Assembly (NCBI GenBank): GCA_943324745.2
Contig: CALPMT020000007.1
Span: 1-64,000 of the forward strand
DNA: 64,000 nt
Reading direction: 5' to 3'
Origin: Chitinophaga pinensis
GTDB taxonomy: Bacteria > Bacteroidota > Bacteroidia > Flavobacteriales_D > Crocinitomicaceae
Shown piece after piece: positions 17,289 to 25,832 of this stretch (position 1 is the first letter of the stretch; the number at the start of each line of letters is the position of its first letter). Under the pieces are notes generated by a model that had not been told where the DNA came from, did not search any database, and saw only the letters and a program-made list of their open reading frames with translations. A program made the translations under genes and the position numbers.

Positions 17289-18347
17289 ATGAAACAACTT
17301 CTTATCGCAATTGTATTAACAAGCGCTTTATTTTCTTGTAAAAAGGAAACTACAACTCCGAATAATTCGGGTAACAATACAACTGACACGACAAAAACTA
17401 CCAATGATGTTGCAATATCAGGATTAGATTGTGCAGGAGTAAAAATTGAAGGTACGCTTACAAAAGACAAAGTTGCCTCTAATGTTACCGCTACACTTAG
17501 CTATACAGGTGGTAACGGAAAAACATATTTAACAAAATCTCACACTTCTTCAGGAGTAACAGGATTATCTGCGACCTTATTAGCAGGTACTTTAGCGAAT
17601 GGGGTAGGAACTTTGGTTTATACCATTTCAGGTACACCAACTACGGCTGGAACTGCCAATTTTGCCATTGCTTTGGGAGGGAAAAGTTGTACAATTAAGA
17701 TTGTAGTTGATGATGAAAATCCGAAAAGCGGATATGGTCCAAACATAAAAGATGCAGAAGGTAATACATACAAAACAGTGTTCATCGGCACGCAACAATG
17801 GATGGCAGAGAACTTAAAAGTTTCTAAGTATAGCGACGGAACAACGATTCCAAACATTACGGATAATACACAATGGGAAAACAATAACACAGGGGCATGG
17901 TGTTATTACAAAAATGCTGATGAATCCAACAATACAAAATACGGTAAATTATACAATTGGTATGCTGTAAGCCCGACTACGAATGGCAATAAAAATGTAT
18001 GCCCAACAGGTTGGCATGTACCTACTGACGCTGAATGGACGGTGCTAACGGACTATTTAGGTGGTTTAAGTGTAGCAGGGGGTAAACTAAAAGAAGTAGG
18101 CACAACAAACTGGAATAGTCCGAATAATGACGCTACTAACACGTCATTATTTACTGGTCTTCCAGGAGGGGCTCTCATCAATAATGGCATTTACGGCGCT
18201 ATTGGCAACCTCGGTTTCTTATGGAGTTCTACTGAGAGCGGTCCAACCAATGCCTGGTACCTCGGACTGGAAGGCAGTGGTGGGAATGCCTACAGAAGCT
18301 CCGACGTTAAGTATTACGGGTTTTCTGTTAGGTGCCTCAGGGATTGA
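17289..18347 (+). CDS. FISUMP-domain lipoprotein
   Basis: A 352-residue predicted lipoprotein: the signal peptide ends in a lipobox with C17 (SALFSCKK), so it should be anchored to a membrane, probably at the cell surface. A low-complexity Thr/Asn linker and an Ig-like region (about 38-145) are followed by a FISUMP domain (about 150-352) with the family hallmarks IGTQQWMAENL, GKLYNWYAV, CPTGWHVPTDAEW, LWSSTES and a final FSVRCLRD. FISUMP proteins are abundant surface proteins in Bacteroidota and Fibrobacter, and their role is not settled. It lies inside a repeat-bounded segment, immediately after the short palindromic repeats. Confidence 0.88.
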   Translation: MKQLLIAIVLTSALFSCKKETTTPNNSGNNTTDTTKTTNDVAISGLDCAGVKIEGTLTKDKVASNVTATLSYTGGNGKTYLTKSHTSSGVTGLSATLLAGTLANGVGTLVYTISGTPTTAGTANFAIALGGKSCTIKIVVDDENPKSGYGPNIKDAEGNTYKTVFIGTQQWMAENLKVSKYSDGTTIPNITDNTQWENNNTGAWCYYKNADESNNTKYGKLYNWYAVSPTTNGNKNVCPTGWHVPTDAEWTVLTDYLGGLSVAGGKLKEVGTTNWNSPNNDATNTSLFTGLPGGALINNGIYGAIGNLGFLWSSTESGPTNAWYLGLEGSGGNAYRSSDVKYYGFSVRCLRD

Positions 18348-18408
18348 CTTCCCTTCAATTCTTCAGTGTAAACTCCGCTCAGTCTGACAGTTGTGTGGAT
18401 GATGCTTT

Positions 18409-18440
18409 AATGGCTTGCAATTGACTGTGAGCCATTTTTT
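18409..18440 (+). terminator. Terminator of the FISUMP gene
   Basis: AATGGCT pairs with AGCCATT across a 14-nt loop and is followed by TTTTAC, 61 nt past the stop codon. Confidence 0.65.
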
Positions 18441-18494
18441 ACATTTTGATGTAATTTGAATTTTTTGTAAATTTTGAATGTAAATTATTATACT

Positions 18495-18709
18495 TAGACA
18501 ACTTTTACAATCCATACCGAAAATAAAGAACAATTAAATGCATTGAAAGCGTTTATGAAAGCGCTTAAATCAAGTTTGAGGTTGGAAAGGAAGAAACTCC
18601 TTATAATCCAGAGTTTGTTGCTAAAATAACAGAAAGTGATTGTTAATATAAAAATGGAAACCATACAACTGTTAAAAAAGAAGATTTGAAAGAATTTTTA
18701 GGTTTGTAA
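18495..18709 (+). pseudogene. Decayed antitoxin of a YoeB-type module
   Basis: Reading the plus strand gives TTFTIHTENKEQLNALKAF, then after one frameshift IKFEVGKEETPYNPEFVAKI, an internal TAA, and YKNGNHTTVKKEDLKEFLGL before the TAA at 18707-18709. This matches the small Bacteroidota antitoxins that precede Txe/YoeB toxins. The expected start codon is replaced by TAG, and there is one frameshift and one nonsense codon, so it cannot make a protein. Confidence 0.7.
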
Positions 18710-18710
18710 A

Positions 18711-18950
18711 ATGGGTTATGTCTTAGGTTTTACGGACAAAGCAAAAGAAGATGTTGAATTCTTCAAAAAATCTGGCGATAAAATAGTGCTAAAAAAGTAA
18801 ATTCTTTCCTTGAACAAATTTTAGACACGCCGTTTTCTGGTGTTGGTAAGCCTGAAGCATTAATACATGAATTGTCAGGATATTGGTCTAGATGAATTAA
18901 CCGTGAACATAGATTGATTTATAAAGTTGTTGATTATTTCAGACTATCTA
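18711..18950 (+). pseudogene. Decayed Txe/YoeB-family toxin
   Basis: An ATG one base after the antitoxin stop begins MGYVLGFTDKAKEDVEFFKK. A frameshift near 18798 leads into SFLEQILDTPFSGVGKPEA, ELSGYWSR, a TGA in place of an Arg codon, and INREHRLIYKVVDY. The GKPE-x-L and SGYWSRxINxEHRLIYKV blocks are typical of YoeB mRNA interferases. The gene runs into the short palindromic repeats at 18955, losing its normal C-terminus. Inactive on sequence grounds. Confidence 0.75.
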
Positions 18951-18954
18951 TAAA

Positions 18955-19128
18955 ACGTGTAAAGAAAATCGGAAAATCTTTACATGAAAATAGAACGTGT
19001 AAAGAAAAATGAAATATCTTTACATGAAAATAAAACATGTAAAGAAAATTAAGAAATCTTTACATGAAAAAAGAACGTGATAAGCAAAATTAAAAATCTG
19101 TACATGACTTATGAAGTGGAAACCAACT
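18955..19128. repeat. Direct duplicate of the 17071-17246 repeat block
   Basis: Four short palindromic units (18955, 18995, 19035, 19075) followed by CATGACTTAT and TGGAAACCAACT correspond unit by unit to 17071, 17111, 17153 and 17193. In this copy the end of the block is the start of the fic gene (ATGAAGTGGAAACC); in the other copy the equivalent ATG reads ATA. Confidence 0.85.
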
Positions 19129-20178
19129 AATCTACCGTATGCAATTAATTTAGATACGATTGCGATATTAAAGAAATTGGCTATTACGCATAGGTCTTTG
19201 GCAGAATTGAAGGGCACAGCGCAAAGTATACCCAGACAAGAAGTATTGATTAATTCAATTGCGATACAAGAGGCAAAGGATAGTTCCGAGGTTGAGAACA
19301 TTGTTACTACTCATGACGAATTGTATAAAAGTTCGTTACAAGTCAGTCACTATTTGACAGCACAGAGCAAAGAAGTCCAAAATTACATTGCAGCTTTAAA
19401 AAGAGGATTTGCTATTGTAAAAGAAAAACAAGTTTTAACCATTAATGGAATTTTAGAAATTCAAGAGGTGTTAGAACAAAATAATGCAGGATTACGAAAA
19501 GTTCCAGGCACGAATTTGAAAAATCAAAAAACCGGAGAAATCGTTTTTGAACCACCACAGGACGCGAATGAAATTCGAAGTTTGATGGAAAATTTGGAAC
19601 AATTTATCAATGATTCATCCTTGTCAGACTATGATCCGATTGTGAAAATGGCAATCATTCATTTCCAATTTGAGAGTATTCACCCGTTTTATGATGGGAA
19701 CGGCCGTACGGGAAGAATTATAAATATATTGTATTTGGTTCTGACTGAATTATTAGAATTACCGATTCTTTATTTGAGTCGCTATATCATCAAGCACAAG
19801 GCAGATTACTATCGTTTATTACAAGAAGTTCGTACGAAAGACAAATGGGAAGAATGGATTTTATACATGTTAGACGCAGTTGACCAAACAGCAAAAGACA
19901 CAATCCTTTTGATTAAAGACATAAAAGAAGTGATGCAAATTGTGAAAAATGATTTACGCACGAATTATAAATTTTATAGTCAAGAAATACTAAATCATTT
20001 ATTTAAACAACCGTATACTAAGATTGAATTTTTGATGCACGAATTAACTATTAGTCGAGTTACAGCTGCTGTGTATTTGAATACCTTGGCGGAAGGTGGT
20101 ATCTTGGTAAAACAAAAAATTGGCAAGTCGAATTACTATGTCAATTGGAGATTGATGGAGGTGTTGACGAGGGTGTAG
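19111..20178 (+). CDS. fic: Fic-domain AMPylase-type protein with C-terminal winged helix
   Basis: The 355-residue protein has the Fic_N region, an inhibitory alpha-helix motif SSEVEN ((S/T)xxxE(G/N), about residues 58-63, so class II autoinhibition), the catalytic loop HPFYDGNGRTGR (about 197-208) and a C-terminal winged-helix segment (about 290-350). Fic proteins transfer AMP or related groups to Ser, Thr or Tyr of target proteins, and class II members are kept off by their own helix. All key residues are intact. The start codon lies at the end of a duplicated repeat block, and another repeat unit follows the stop. The target is unknown. Confidence 0.9.
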   Translation: MKWKPTNLPYAINLDTIAILKKLAITHRSLAELKGTAQSIPRQEVLINSIAIQEAKDSSEVENIVTTHDELYKSSLQVSHYLTAQSKEVQNYIAALKRGFAIVKEKQVLTINGILEIQEVLEQNNAGLRKVPGTNLKNQKTGEIVFEPPQDANEIRSLMENLEQFINDSSLSDYDPIVKMAIIHFQFESIHPFYDGNGRTGRIINILYLVLTELLELPILYLSRYIIKHKADYYRLLQEVRTKDKWEEWILYMLDAVDQTAKDTILLIKDIKEVMQIVKNDLRTNYKFYSQEILNHLFKQPYTKIEFLMHELTISRVTAAVYLNTLAEGGILVKQKIGKSNYYVNWRLMEVLTRV

Positions 20179-20184
20179 GATTGA

Positions 20185-20215
20185 ACGTTTAAAGGAAATC
20201 GAAAAATCTTTACAT
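20185..20215. repeat. Isolated short palindromic repeat unit
   Basis: ACGTTTAAAGGAAATCGAAA followed by AATCTTTACATGA matches the short unit of the arrays at 17031-17230 and 18955-19110, so the fic gene has a unit on each side. Confidence 0.65.
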
Positions 20216-20230
20216 GACAAAATTGGAAAT

Positions 20231-20263
20231 AAAAAATCCCTGCCTAAATGAATAGACAGGGAT
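20231..20263 (-). terminator. Terminator of the T9SS cargo gene
   Basis: On the minus strand ATCCCTG pairs with CAGGGAT around an A/T-rich loop and is followed by TTTTTTATTT, 20 nt beyond the stop codon at 20284. Confidence 0.75.
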
Positions 20264-20283
20264 ATACATAGTTCTATACTAAA

Positions 20284-22269
20284 TTATTCTAACACAATTT
20301 TAGTATCATGTATTGAAACATTATTGGCATCTACAATATGTAAAATATAGGTGCCTTTTGCTCCTAACGTTTTTAAAGAGATTTCTGTTTTAGAAGAAAT
20401 AACTAACGCGTTGAATACTTCTTTACCTAATACATCTAAAATTCTGTATCTGTACCCTTCAAGCGCTTGTATATCGGAGGATTCAATTACCAATATATCC
20501 GAAGTTGGATTTGGATATACAGAAATATCTGTTATTTGATTTACTTTAACGCCAGTTGTCAGTTTAATTTTGATTTTCAATGTACTAACTGTATCATTAA
20601 CTGTCTTTATTACTTTAACAGTGTCATATTTAGTAACTGAACATACGTTACCAACGGTATCCACAACAATAGTACTTCTAGAAGCGGAACCACTACAGCC
20701 TTGTGGTGAGGTATAATTATAAGTAATTGTTTTATTTCCTAAACTTGCATTGGAAGGCGATAGAACACTTCCTTGTACTCCATTCCCAACAAAGGTACCT
20801 CCACTTGGATTACCAACTAATTGAATTGCAGCACTAGTTTTATAGACAACGTTATTCAAAATATTTAGAGTTACGGTTGGATTTGAATTCACCGTAACGA
20901 CTTGCGAAGCGGATGCTTGACAATTAAATTGATTGAATACATTTACACTATATGTTCCACTCTGATTGACATTTATCGTTGCGTTTTGAGAACTTGTATT
21001 CCATTGATATGTTGTACCTCCACTTGCAACTAAATTTACAAAACCTCCTTGACAAAACGTTGTGTTACCTTGAGGAGTAATACTAGCAGTAGGAGTAGGA
21101 TTCACCGTAACTTTTGTATTTGCGCTGGTTGAAGTACAGCCATTATTAGAAACAATAACTGAATAATCTCCAGATTGTGCCACATTAATGGATTGGGTTG
21201 TAGCTCCATTAGACCATTTATAAGTTCCTGTACCTAAGGCATACAAGGTAATATTACCGCCTGCGCAAAAAGTGGTATTCCCGGAAGTATTGACTAAATT
21301 ACTTGGTATTTGATTGACAAGTACGGATACAGGAGATGATGTCGTGCTACAAGTACCATCTGAAATTTTAACCGTAAAATTACCAGTTGAAGTTGCGTGA
21401 TACGTGCTAAAAGTATCACCAACAATTACTTGACCTTTATTATACCACTGATATTTATAGTTAGCTCCAGTTGTTGCGTTTAAATTTACAAAACCACCTT
21501 GACAAAATGTTGTATCACCTTGCGGCGTGATTGATGCGGTAGGGTTTGTACACGGAGGATTCCCTGTATATAATGCTGTGATTTCTTCTTGGGTTAAAGC
21601 ACGGTTGTAAAAAGCTATATCATCGATTTTCCCAATAAATTTTTGATATTTTATTGAACCATTATTAATTGAAAAATTTACACCAAGTTGAGTATTTAGT
21701 TCCTCATTTCCGTAAGACAAACTATAATCTGTTTGTAAAATACCGTTAAAATATAATTTGACATCATCTATACTATTTCCGCCATTATAAACATATAGTG
21801 CATGATGCCATTTATACAGTGGTATAGTTGCAAAGTGTCTGCTCGCATTCAAAATATCAACTCCAATTTTTCCATTTAGAGTTGTTGCAATAAACTGTCC
21901 ACCAAGTATAAAATCTCCATATCCTAATAATATCTGTTGATCCACGTTTGATATAACTTCTTGCAAAAACCAAAATGAGATTGTTCTCGAGTTTTTCCCT
22001 AATACACCTTTATAATTTGTACTTATTGATTGAGTAATATCGTTATCTTGAAAAGAATAAGCGCTATTCTCTTTCCCATTCCTATCACTCGTTAAAGTTG
22101 CACCATTCTCCGTTCCGTGATTACCATTGCCACTCTCATCATTGGCATTTCCATTAAAAGGCCACCAACCTACTAGTCCATTGGATGGTACATAATTTGG
22201 CACATTTTGTGCAATTATTGTAATTGTACTCAACATAAGTACAACTAAGAAGAGTAATCGTTTTTTCAT
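20284..22269 (-). CDS. LamG/Ig-like secreted protein with type IX sorting tail
   Basis: A 661-residue exported protein: signal peptide (1-20, TIIAQ), a LamG/concanavalin-like domain (about 30-235, opening with GLVGWWPFNGNANDESGNGN), then three Ig/PKD-like repeats each starting with TTFC-x-GG (about residues 255, 335 and 405), and a C-terminal type A T9SS sorting domain with DISVYPNPTSDILVI and LGAKGTYILHIVD. Such proteins are exported by the type IX system and tethered or released at the cell surface, often as adhesins. The LamG part may bind carbohydrate. Monocistronic with its own terminator; binding partner unknown. Confidence 0.9.
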   Translation of the reverse strand: MKKRLLFLVVLMLSTITIIAQNVPNYVPSNGLVGWWPFNGNANDESGNGNHGTENGATLTSDRNGKENSAYSFQDNDITQSISTNYKGVLGKNSRTISFWFLQEVISNVDQQILLGYGDFILGGQFIATTLNGKIGVDILNASRHFATIPLYKWHHALYVYNGGNSIDDVKLYFNGILQTDYSLSYGNEELNTQLGVNFSINNGSIKYQKFIGKIDDIAFYNRALTQEEITALYTGNPPCTNPTASITPQGDTTFCQGGFVNLNATTGANYKYQWYNKGQVIVGDTFSTYHATSTGNFTVKISDGTCSTTSSPVSVLVNQIPSNLVNTSGNTTFCAGGNITLYALGTGTYKWSNGATTQSINVAQSGDYSVIVSNNGCTSTSANTKVTVNPTPTASITPQGNTTFCQGGFVNLVASGGTTYQWNTSSQNATINVNQSGTYSVNVFNQFNCQASASQVVTVNSNPTVTLNILNNVVYKTSAAIQLVGNPSGGTFVGNGVQGSVLSPSNASLGNKTITYNYTSPQGCSGSASRSTIVVDTVGNVCSVTKYDTVKVIKTVNDTVSTLKIKIKLTTGVKVNQITDISVYPNPTSDILVIESSDIQALEGYRYRILDVLGKEVFNALVISSKTEISLKTLGAKGTYILHIVDANNVSIHDTKIVLE

Positions 22270-22469
22270 ATTTATTTGTTTTTATTTCTCCTACTCTTAA
22301 GCTTTTCGGAATCCGCTACAACAAAATAAATTTAACTAACTGAAATATAATTTCACTATGAAAATTATTTGTAATTTATGTCGATTATCTAGGTAGATTG
22401 TCCTTAAACACTTTAAATATGTATCTACAATATGTTCTTTTTTTTTGTAATTTCTCAAATATGAATATT

Positions 22470-22487
22470 TTCGGAATATATTCCGAA
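22470..22487. promoter_or_regulatory. Perfect 18-bp palindrome, possible operator
   Basis: TTCGGAATATATTCCGAA is a perfect palindrome 33 nt upstream of the HTH gene start. It is placed where an autoregulatory site for that small DNA-binding protein would be expected. No experiment or homology supports this beyond position and symmetry. Confidence 0.45.
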
Positions 22488-22519
22488 TTAGTAAACTGTA
22501 ATATTTGGAATTTAGGTGC

Positions 22520-22744
22520 ATGGAAGCATTGGATTTAACTGAAAAATTATGTCGTTATATTCATGAAAATGTCCGTTCTAATTACAAATCGAACCTTGAT
22601 TTTGCTTTAAGTTGTGATATTGATGAAAAGACAATCCGTTTAATTCAGCAAGGTAAATACAATCTTTTCCTTACATTGTTCAAGAAAATATGCGATGCTC
22701 TAACAGTAAAAATGAGTGATGTATTGCGTAAAATTTATGAATAA
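22520..22744 (+). CDS. Small HTH protein (Xre-like)
   Basis: A 74-residue all-helical protein. Residues 20-65 read NLDFALSCDIDEKTIRLIQQ then KYNLFLTLFKKICDALTVKM, the pattern of a compact five-helix Xre/Cro-type HTH in which DEKTIRLI would be the recognition region. I chose the ATG at 22520 (MEALDLTEK) over an upstream TTG at 22505, because it fits the domain start. It is preceded by a perfect palindrome and followed 130 nt later by the ATPase gene with iterons. Likely a transcriptional regulator; target unknown. Confidence 0.65.
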   Translation: MEALDLTEKLCRYIHENVRSNYKSNLDFALSCDIDEKTIRLIQQGKYNLFLTLFKKICDALTVKMSDVLRKIYE

Positions 22745-22800
22745 TATCTCCTTTTCTAATAATTTTTTGCGCTTTTTTTCTTTCAACTCCCTGTTTTTAG

Positions 22801-22860
22801 TATATTTGTAATGTTACCATTTGGTAACATACCAATTAGTAACATACCGTTAGGTAACAT
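22801..22860 (+). promoter_or_regulatory. Promoter box and three 15-bp iterons before the AAA ATPase
   Basis: TATATTTG (22801-22808) matches the Bacteroidota minus-7 box. Directly after it lie three head-to-tail 15-mers: ACCATTTGGTAACAT (22816), ACCAATTAGTAACAT (22831) and ACCGTTAGGTAACAT (22846). The first is part of the palindrome GTTACCATTTGGTAAC. The same arrangement, with three further 15-mers, follows the gene at 24034. Confidence 0.75.
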
Positions 22861-22873
22861 TAAATAGATAGCT

Positions 22874-24004
22874 ATGCAAGGAACTAATACACCATTTGTT
22901 TTTGGGAAAACAGTTAGTATGTTTTCATTTACCAACCGCGAAGAAGAGTTTGCGAAGTTGAAATCTAACTTGTTAGGACGTATCAATACCATGTTGGTTT
23001 CTCCGCGTCGTTGGGGGAAATCTTCTTTGGTAGAGAAAGTTGCGCATGACATTGATTCGGAAACAACGCGTGTGGTGATCATTGATTTATTTACGATTGG
23101 TAGCGAGGAAGAGTTTTTGGAGGTGTTTGCACGCGAAGTGCTAAAAAAATCTTCTACCCGTTGGGAAGATTGGGTAGGTCATGCGAAAAATTACTTCAAA
23201 CAATTGATGCCCAAAGTGTCTGTAGGGGTAGATCCTACCACCGATTTTAGCATTGGTTTTGATTGGAAAGAATTGAAGAAATACAGCGATGAGGTATTGA
23301 ATTTGCCAGAAGTGATTGCGAAAGAAAAAGGGATTCAGTTTGTTATTTGTATTGATGAGTTTCAAAATTTATCGAATTATAATACGTTCGAGTCCTTTGA
23401 AAAGAAAATGCGCGCTGTATGGCAACGCCAAAAACAGGTGACCTATTGTTTGTATGGTAGTAACCGCCACATGATGGAGGAGATTTTCAATCACAGTTCG
23501 AAGCCATTTTACCGTTTTGGCGATTTTATGTATTTGCCTAAAATCAAACGCGAAAAATGGATTTCATTTATCTTGGAAAGTTTTAAAAACACTGAAAAAA
23601 CAATTACCGAAGAACAAGCCGCTTTTATTACCGATAAAATGAATTGTCATTCGTGGTATGTACAACAGTTTTCCCATTATGTATGGGTGAAGACATCCAA
23701 TGAAGTGACGGAAACGATCCTACAAGATGCTATGCGTGAGTTGATCGATGTAAACACACCATTTTTTCAAGCGCAAGTAGAATCTTTAAGTAATACACAA
23801 TTAAATTTATTGAAAGCGGTTGCTTCTGGTGAAAAACAAATCACGAGTGTTCGCGCGATGCAAGATTTTAAACTAGGGACATCGAATAACATTATTAAAA
23901 ACCGCGAGATTTTAATTAAGAAAGACATTTTGCAACTATCTCAAGGGAATTTTGAATGGTTGGACCCCGTTTTTTTAATTTGGTTTTTACGATTTTTTAA
24001 ATAA
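22874..24004 (+). CDS. AAA ATPase, archaeal-type NTPase family, with C-terminal winged helix
   Basis: A 376-residue protein with a P-loop SPRRWGKSSL (about 43-52, Ser replacing the first Gly), Walker B FVICIDEFQNL, a sensor region YCLYGSNRHMM, and a C-terminal winged-helix segment ending in NFEWLDPVFLIWFLRFF. This belongs to the STAND-like bacterial/archaeal ATPase group (MNS/archaeal ATPase) whose biological role is largely unknown; copies are often multiple in Bacteroidota genomes. The ATPase motifs are intact. It is flanked on both sides by sets of three 15-bp iterons within a roughly 58-bp direct repeat, which suggests either autoregulation or that the gene and its repeats form a unit. 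Confidence 0.8.
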   Translation: MQGTNTPFVFGKTVSMFSFTNREEEFAKLKSNLLGRINTMLVSPRRWGKSSLVEKVAHDIDSETTRVVIIDLFTIGSEEEFLEVFAREVLKKSSTRWEDWVGHAKNYFKQLMPKVSVGVDPTTDFSIGFDWKELKKYSDEVLNLPEVIAKEKGIQFVICIDEFQNLSNYNTFESFEKKMRAVWQRQKQVTYCLYGSNRHMMEEIFNHSSKPFYRFGDFMYLPKIKREKWISFILESFKNTEKTITEEQAAFITDKMNCHSWYVQQFSHYVWVKTSNEVTETILQDAMRELIDVNTPFFQAQVESLSNTQLNLLKAVASGEKQITSVRAMQDFKLGTSNNIIKNREILIKKDILQLSQGNFEWLDPVFLIWFLRFFK

Positions 24005-24033
24005 TTATTTGATTTTAATTAGTTTGTAATATT

Positions 24034-24078
24034 ACCTTTTGGTAAGTTACCATTTGGTAATATAATGATTGGTACGTT
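24034..24078. repeat. Three 15-bp iterons after the AAA ATPase
   Basis: ACCTTTTGGTAAGTT (24034), ACCATTTGGTAATAT (24049) and AATGATTGGTACGTT (24064) repeat the iteron pattern found before the gene. The preceding TTTGTAATATTACC also matches TTTGTAATGTTACC of the upstream copy, so a block of about 58 bp is repeated in direct orientation on both sides of the ATPase gene. Confidence 0.75.
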
Positions 24079-24087
24079 TAATTTATT

Positions 24088-24175
24088 TCGCCCTTTCAGG
24101 GCTAGGGAGGATGGGGGAGTCATTAGCTCATAGGACGAAGTCCTATGTTAGTGAATGTTTCCCTTTCAGGGAAAT
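24088..24175. repeat. Intergenic hairpins before hisS
   Basis: Three small palindromes: GCCCTTTCAGGGC (24091-24103), CATAGGACGAAGTCCTATG (24129-24147, 8-bp arms) and TTTCCCTTTCAGGGAAA (24158-24174). CCCTTTCAGGG occurs twice. These look like common Bacteroidota intergenic palindromes rather than gene-specific signals. Confidence 0.6.
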
Positions 24176-24225
24176 TAAGTAGATGATTTGTGCTCTTCCA
24201 TTTACACATTGCTACATTGAATTCG

Positions 24226-24252
24226 TTGCTACATTAATTATAATTATCTTTG
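24226..24252 (+). promoter_or_regulatory. hisS promoter
   Basis: TTG at 24226-24228 and TATCTTTG at 24245-24252 fit the Bacteroidota minus-33/minus-7 pattern. Transcription would start near 24259, which excludes the upstream ATG at 24183 and supports translation from 24270. Confidence 0.65.
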
Positions 24253-24269
24253 CGACAAACTATTCAACC

Positions 24270-25640
24270 ATGGCGCAAAAACCATCCATTCCGAAAGGAA
24301 CACGTGATTTTTTACCTTATGAAGTTGCTCGTAGAAATTACATCTTCGATACGATTAAGGCCTCTTATAAAAACTTTGGATTCTTACCGATTGAAACTCC
24401 TTCTTTTGAGTTGTCTTCTACCTTGATGGGGAAGTATGGAGAAGAGGGTGATCGTTTGATTTTTAGGATCTTAAATTCGGGCGACAAGCAAAAGAAAGCG
24501 GATATCCAAGCATTGGAGGAAGGAAACTTAGCACGTTTTGCGAATTCCTTAGCGGAAAAAGCCTTGCGTTATGACTTGACGGTGCCGTTTGCGCGTTTTG
24601 TAGTTCAACACCAAAACGAATTGTCGTTTCCGTTTAAGCGTTACCAAATTCAACCGGTGTGGAGAGCAGATCGTCCGCAACATGGTCGTTACCAGGAGTT
24701 TTTTCAATGCGATGCGGATGTGGTAGGAAGCGACTCGTTATTGTACGAAGTGGATTTTATTCAGTTGTTTGATGAGGTGTTGAGCAATTTACAGTTGCCA
24801 GCCTTCACAATCTATATTAATAACCGTAAAATTTTATCTGGAATCGCAGAGGTTTCTGGTGAGTCTGATCGATTGATTGACATCACAGTGGCCTTGGATA
24901 AATTGGATAAAATTGGCGAAGAAGGTGTCATCAAAGAATTACAGGAAAAAGGAGTTGCAGAAAGTTCGATTGAGCGTATTAAGCCTTTGTTGACGATGAC
25001 AGGTTCGAACCAAGAACGTATCGAAGCGATGAAAACCTATTTAGCGACAAGTGAAATTGGCTTGAAAGGAATCGAAGAGTTGGTGTACGTGATTGACACA
25101 GCTACGAAGTTAGGTTTGGAAAAAGCGAATTTGGTGTTTGATGTGACTTTAGCACGCGGCTTGAACTACTATACGGGAGCAATCTTCGAAGTAAAAGCGG
25201 ATGGCGTAAAAATGGGAAGTATTTGCGGTGGTGGTCGCTACGATAACTTGACCGATTTGTTTGGAATGCCAAATATGTCGGGTGTTGGAATTTCGTTTGG
25301 CGCGGACCGTATTTACGACGTATTGAAAGAATTAGAATTGTTCCCAAAAGAAGTGGAGCAAGGATTGGAAGTGTTGTTCGTGAATTTTGGTGCAGCGGAA
25401 GAAGCATATTGTTTACCATTAGTGAAAGATATTCGTAAAAATGGTATTTCCTGTGAATTATATCCTTCCAAAGCGAAAATGCAAAAGCAAATGAAATATG
25501 CAAACGATGTGCGCGTGAAATACGTGGCAATTGTTGGGGAAGAAGAAATGACGAACGAGATCATCCAATTAAAAAACATGGAAACTGGAGAGCAGGAAGA
25601 AGTGAGTGTGGAAGAGTTGATTGTGAAGATTAAAAATTAG
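24270..25640 (+). CDS. hisS: Histidyl-tRNA synthetase
   Basis: Class II aminoacyl-tRNA synthetase charging tRNA-His. The 456-residue protein begins [18 protein letters not shown], the normal opening of this family, so I use the ATG at 24270 rather than the longer frame from 24183. Motif 2 is [14 protein letters not shown], the histidine-specific blocks are [10 protein letters not shown] and [11 protein letters not shown], and motif 3 is [15 protein letters not shown]. The anticodon-binding domain occupies about 360-456. Repeat-type hairpins separate it from hutH downstream. Confidence 0.97.
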   Translation: MAQKPSIPKGTRDFLPYEVARRNYIFDTIKASYKNFGFLPIETPSFELSSTLMGKYGEEGDRLIFRILNSGDKQKKADIQALEEGNLARFANSLAEKALRYDLTVPFARFVVQHQNELSFPFKRYQIQPVWRADRPQHGRYQEFFQCDADVVGSDSLLYEVDFIQLFDEVLSNLQLPAFTIYINNRKILSGIAEVSGESDRLIDITVALDKLDKIGEEGVIKELQEKGVAESSIERIKPLLTMTGSNQERIEAMKTYLATSEIGLKGIEELVYVIDTATKLGLEKANLVFDVTLARGLNYYTGAIFEVKADGVKMGSICGGGRYDNLTDLFGMPNMSGVGISFGADRIYDVLKELELFPKEVEQGLEVLFVNFGAAEEAYCLPLVKDIRKNGISCELYPSKAKMQKQMKYANDVRVKYVAIVGEEEMTNEIIQLKNMETGEQEEVSVEELIVKIKN

Positions 25641-25689
25641 AAGATTACAGATTGGCAAATTTCAGATTTGTAAGATTATAAAAAATAGA

Positions 25690-25825
25690 AGCAGAATATA
25701 AAGCTTCCCTCCTTGAGGAGAGAAAGCATTGCTTTCGAAGACCAAACGTAAGTGCAGGGATTGAGGGAGGTGACCTTTAAAAAGTCATCCCCCTCGGTCC
25801 CCCTTCCAAGGGGGAAGAATAAAAA
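25690..25825. repeat. Intergenic repeat text with hairpins
   Basis: GAGAAAGC-A-TTGCTTTCGAAG starting at 25720 forms a GAAAGC/GCTTTC hairpin and is repeated, 25 of 26 bases, at the very end of the window (63975-64000). CCCCCTCGGTCCCCCTTCC followed by AAGGGGGAAG (25790-25816) forms another stem. No gene is credible here, and the open frame extending hutH upstream into it is an artefact. Confidence 0.65.
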
Positions 25826-25832
25826 TAATAAA

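Noticed and set aside
16404-19128. Possible CRISPR array
   Set aside because: The short units are about 40 bp, vary between copies and abut without unique spacers, and no cas genes are present.
22336-22521. 61-codon minus-strand frame upstream of the HTH gene
   Set aside because: Very A/T-rich, overlaps the palindrome and the HTH gene start, no protein-like features.
24183-24269. 29-codon N-terminal extension of hisS
   Set aside because: It contains the minus-33/minus-7 promoter; family starts match [14 protein letters not shown] at 24270.
25752-25832. 27-codon N-terminal extension of hutH
   Set aside because: It translates intergenic repeat sequence; homologous enzymes begin near MKKYLINND.
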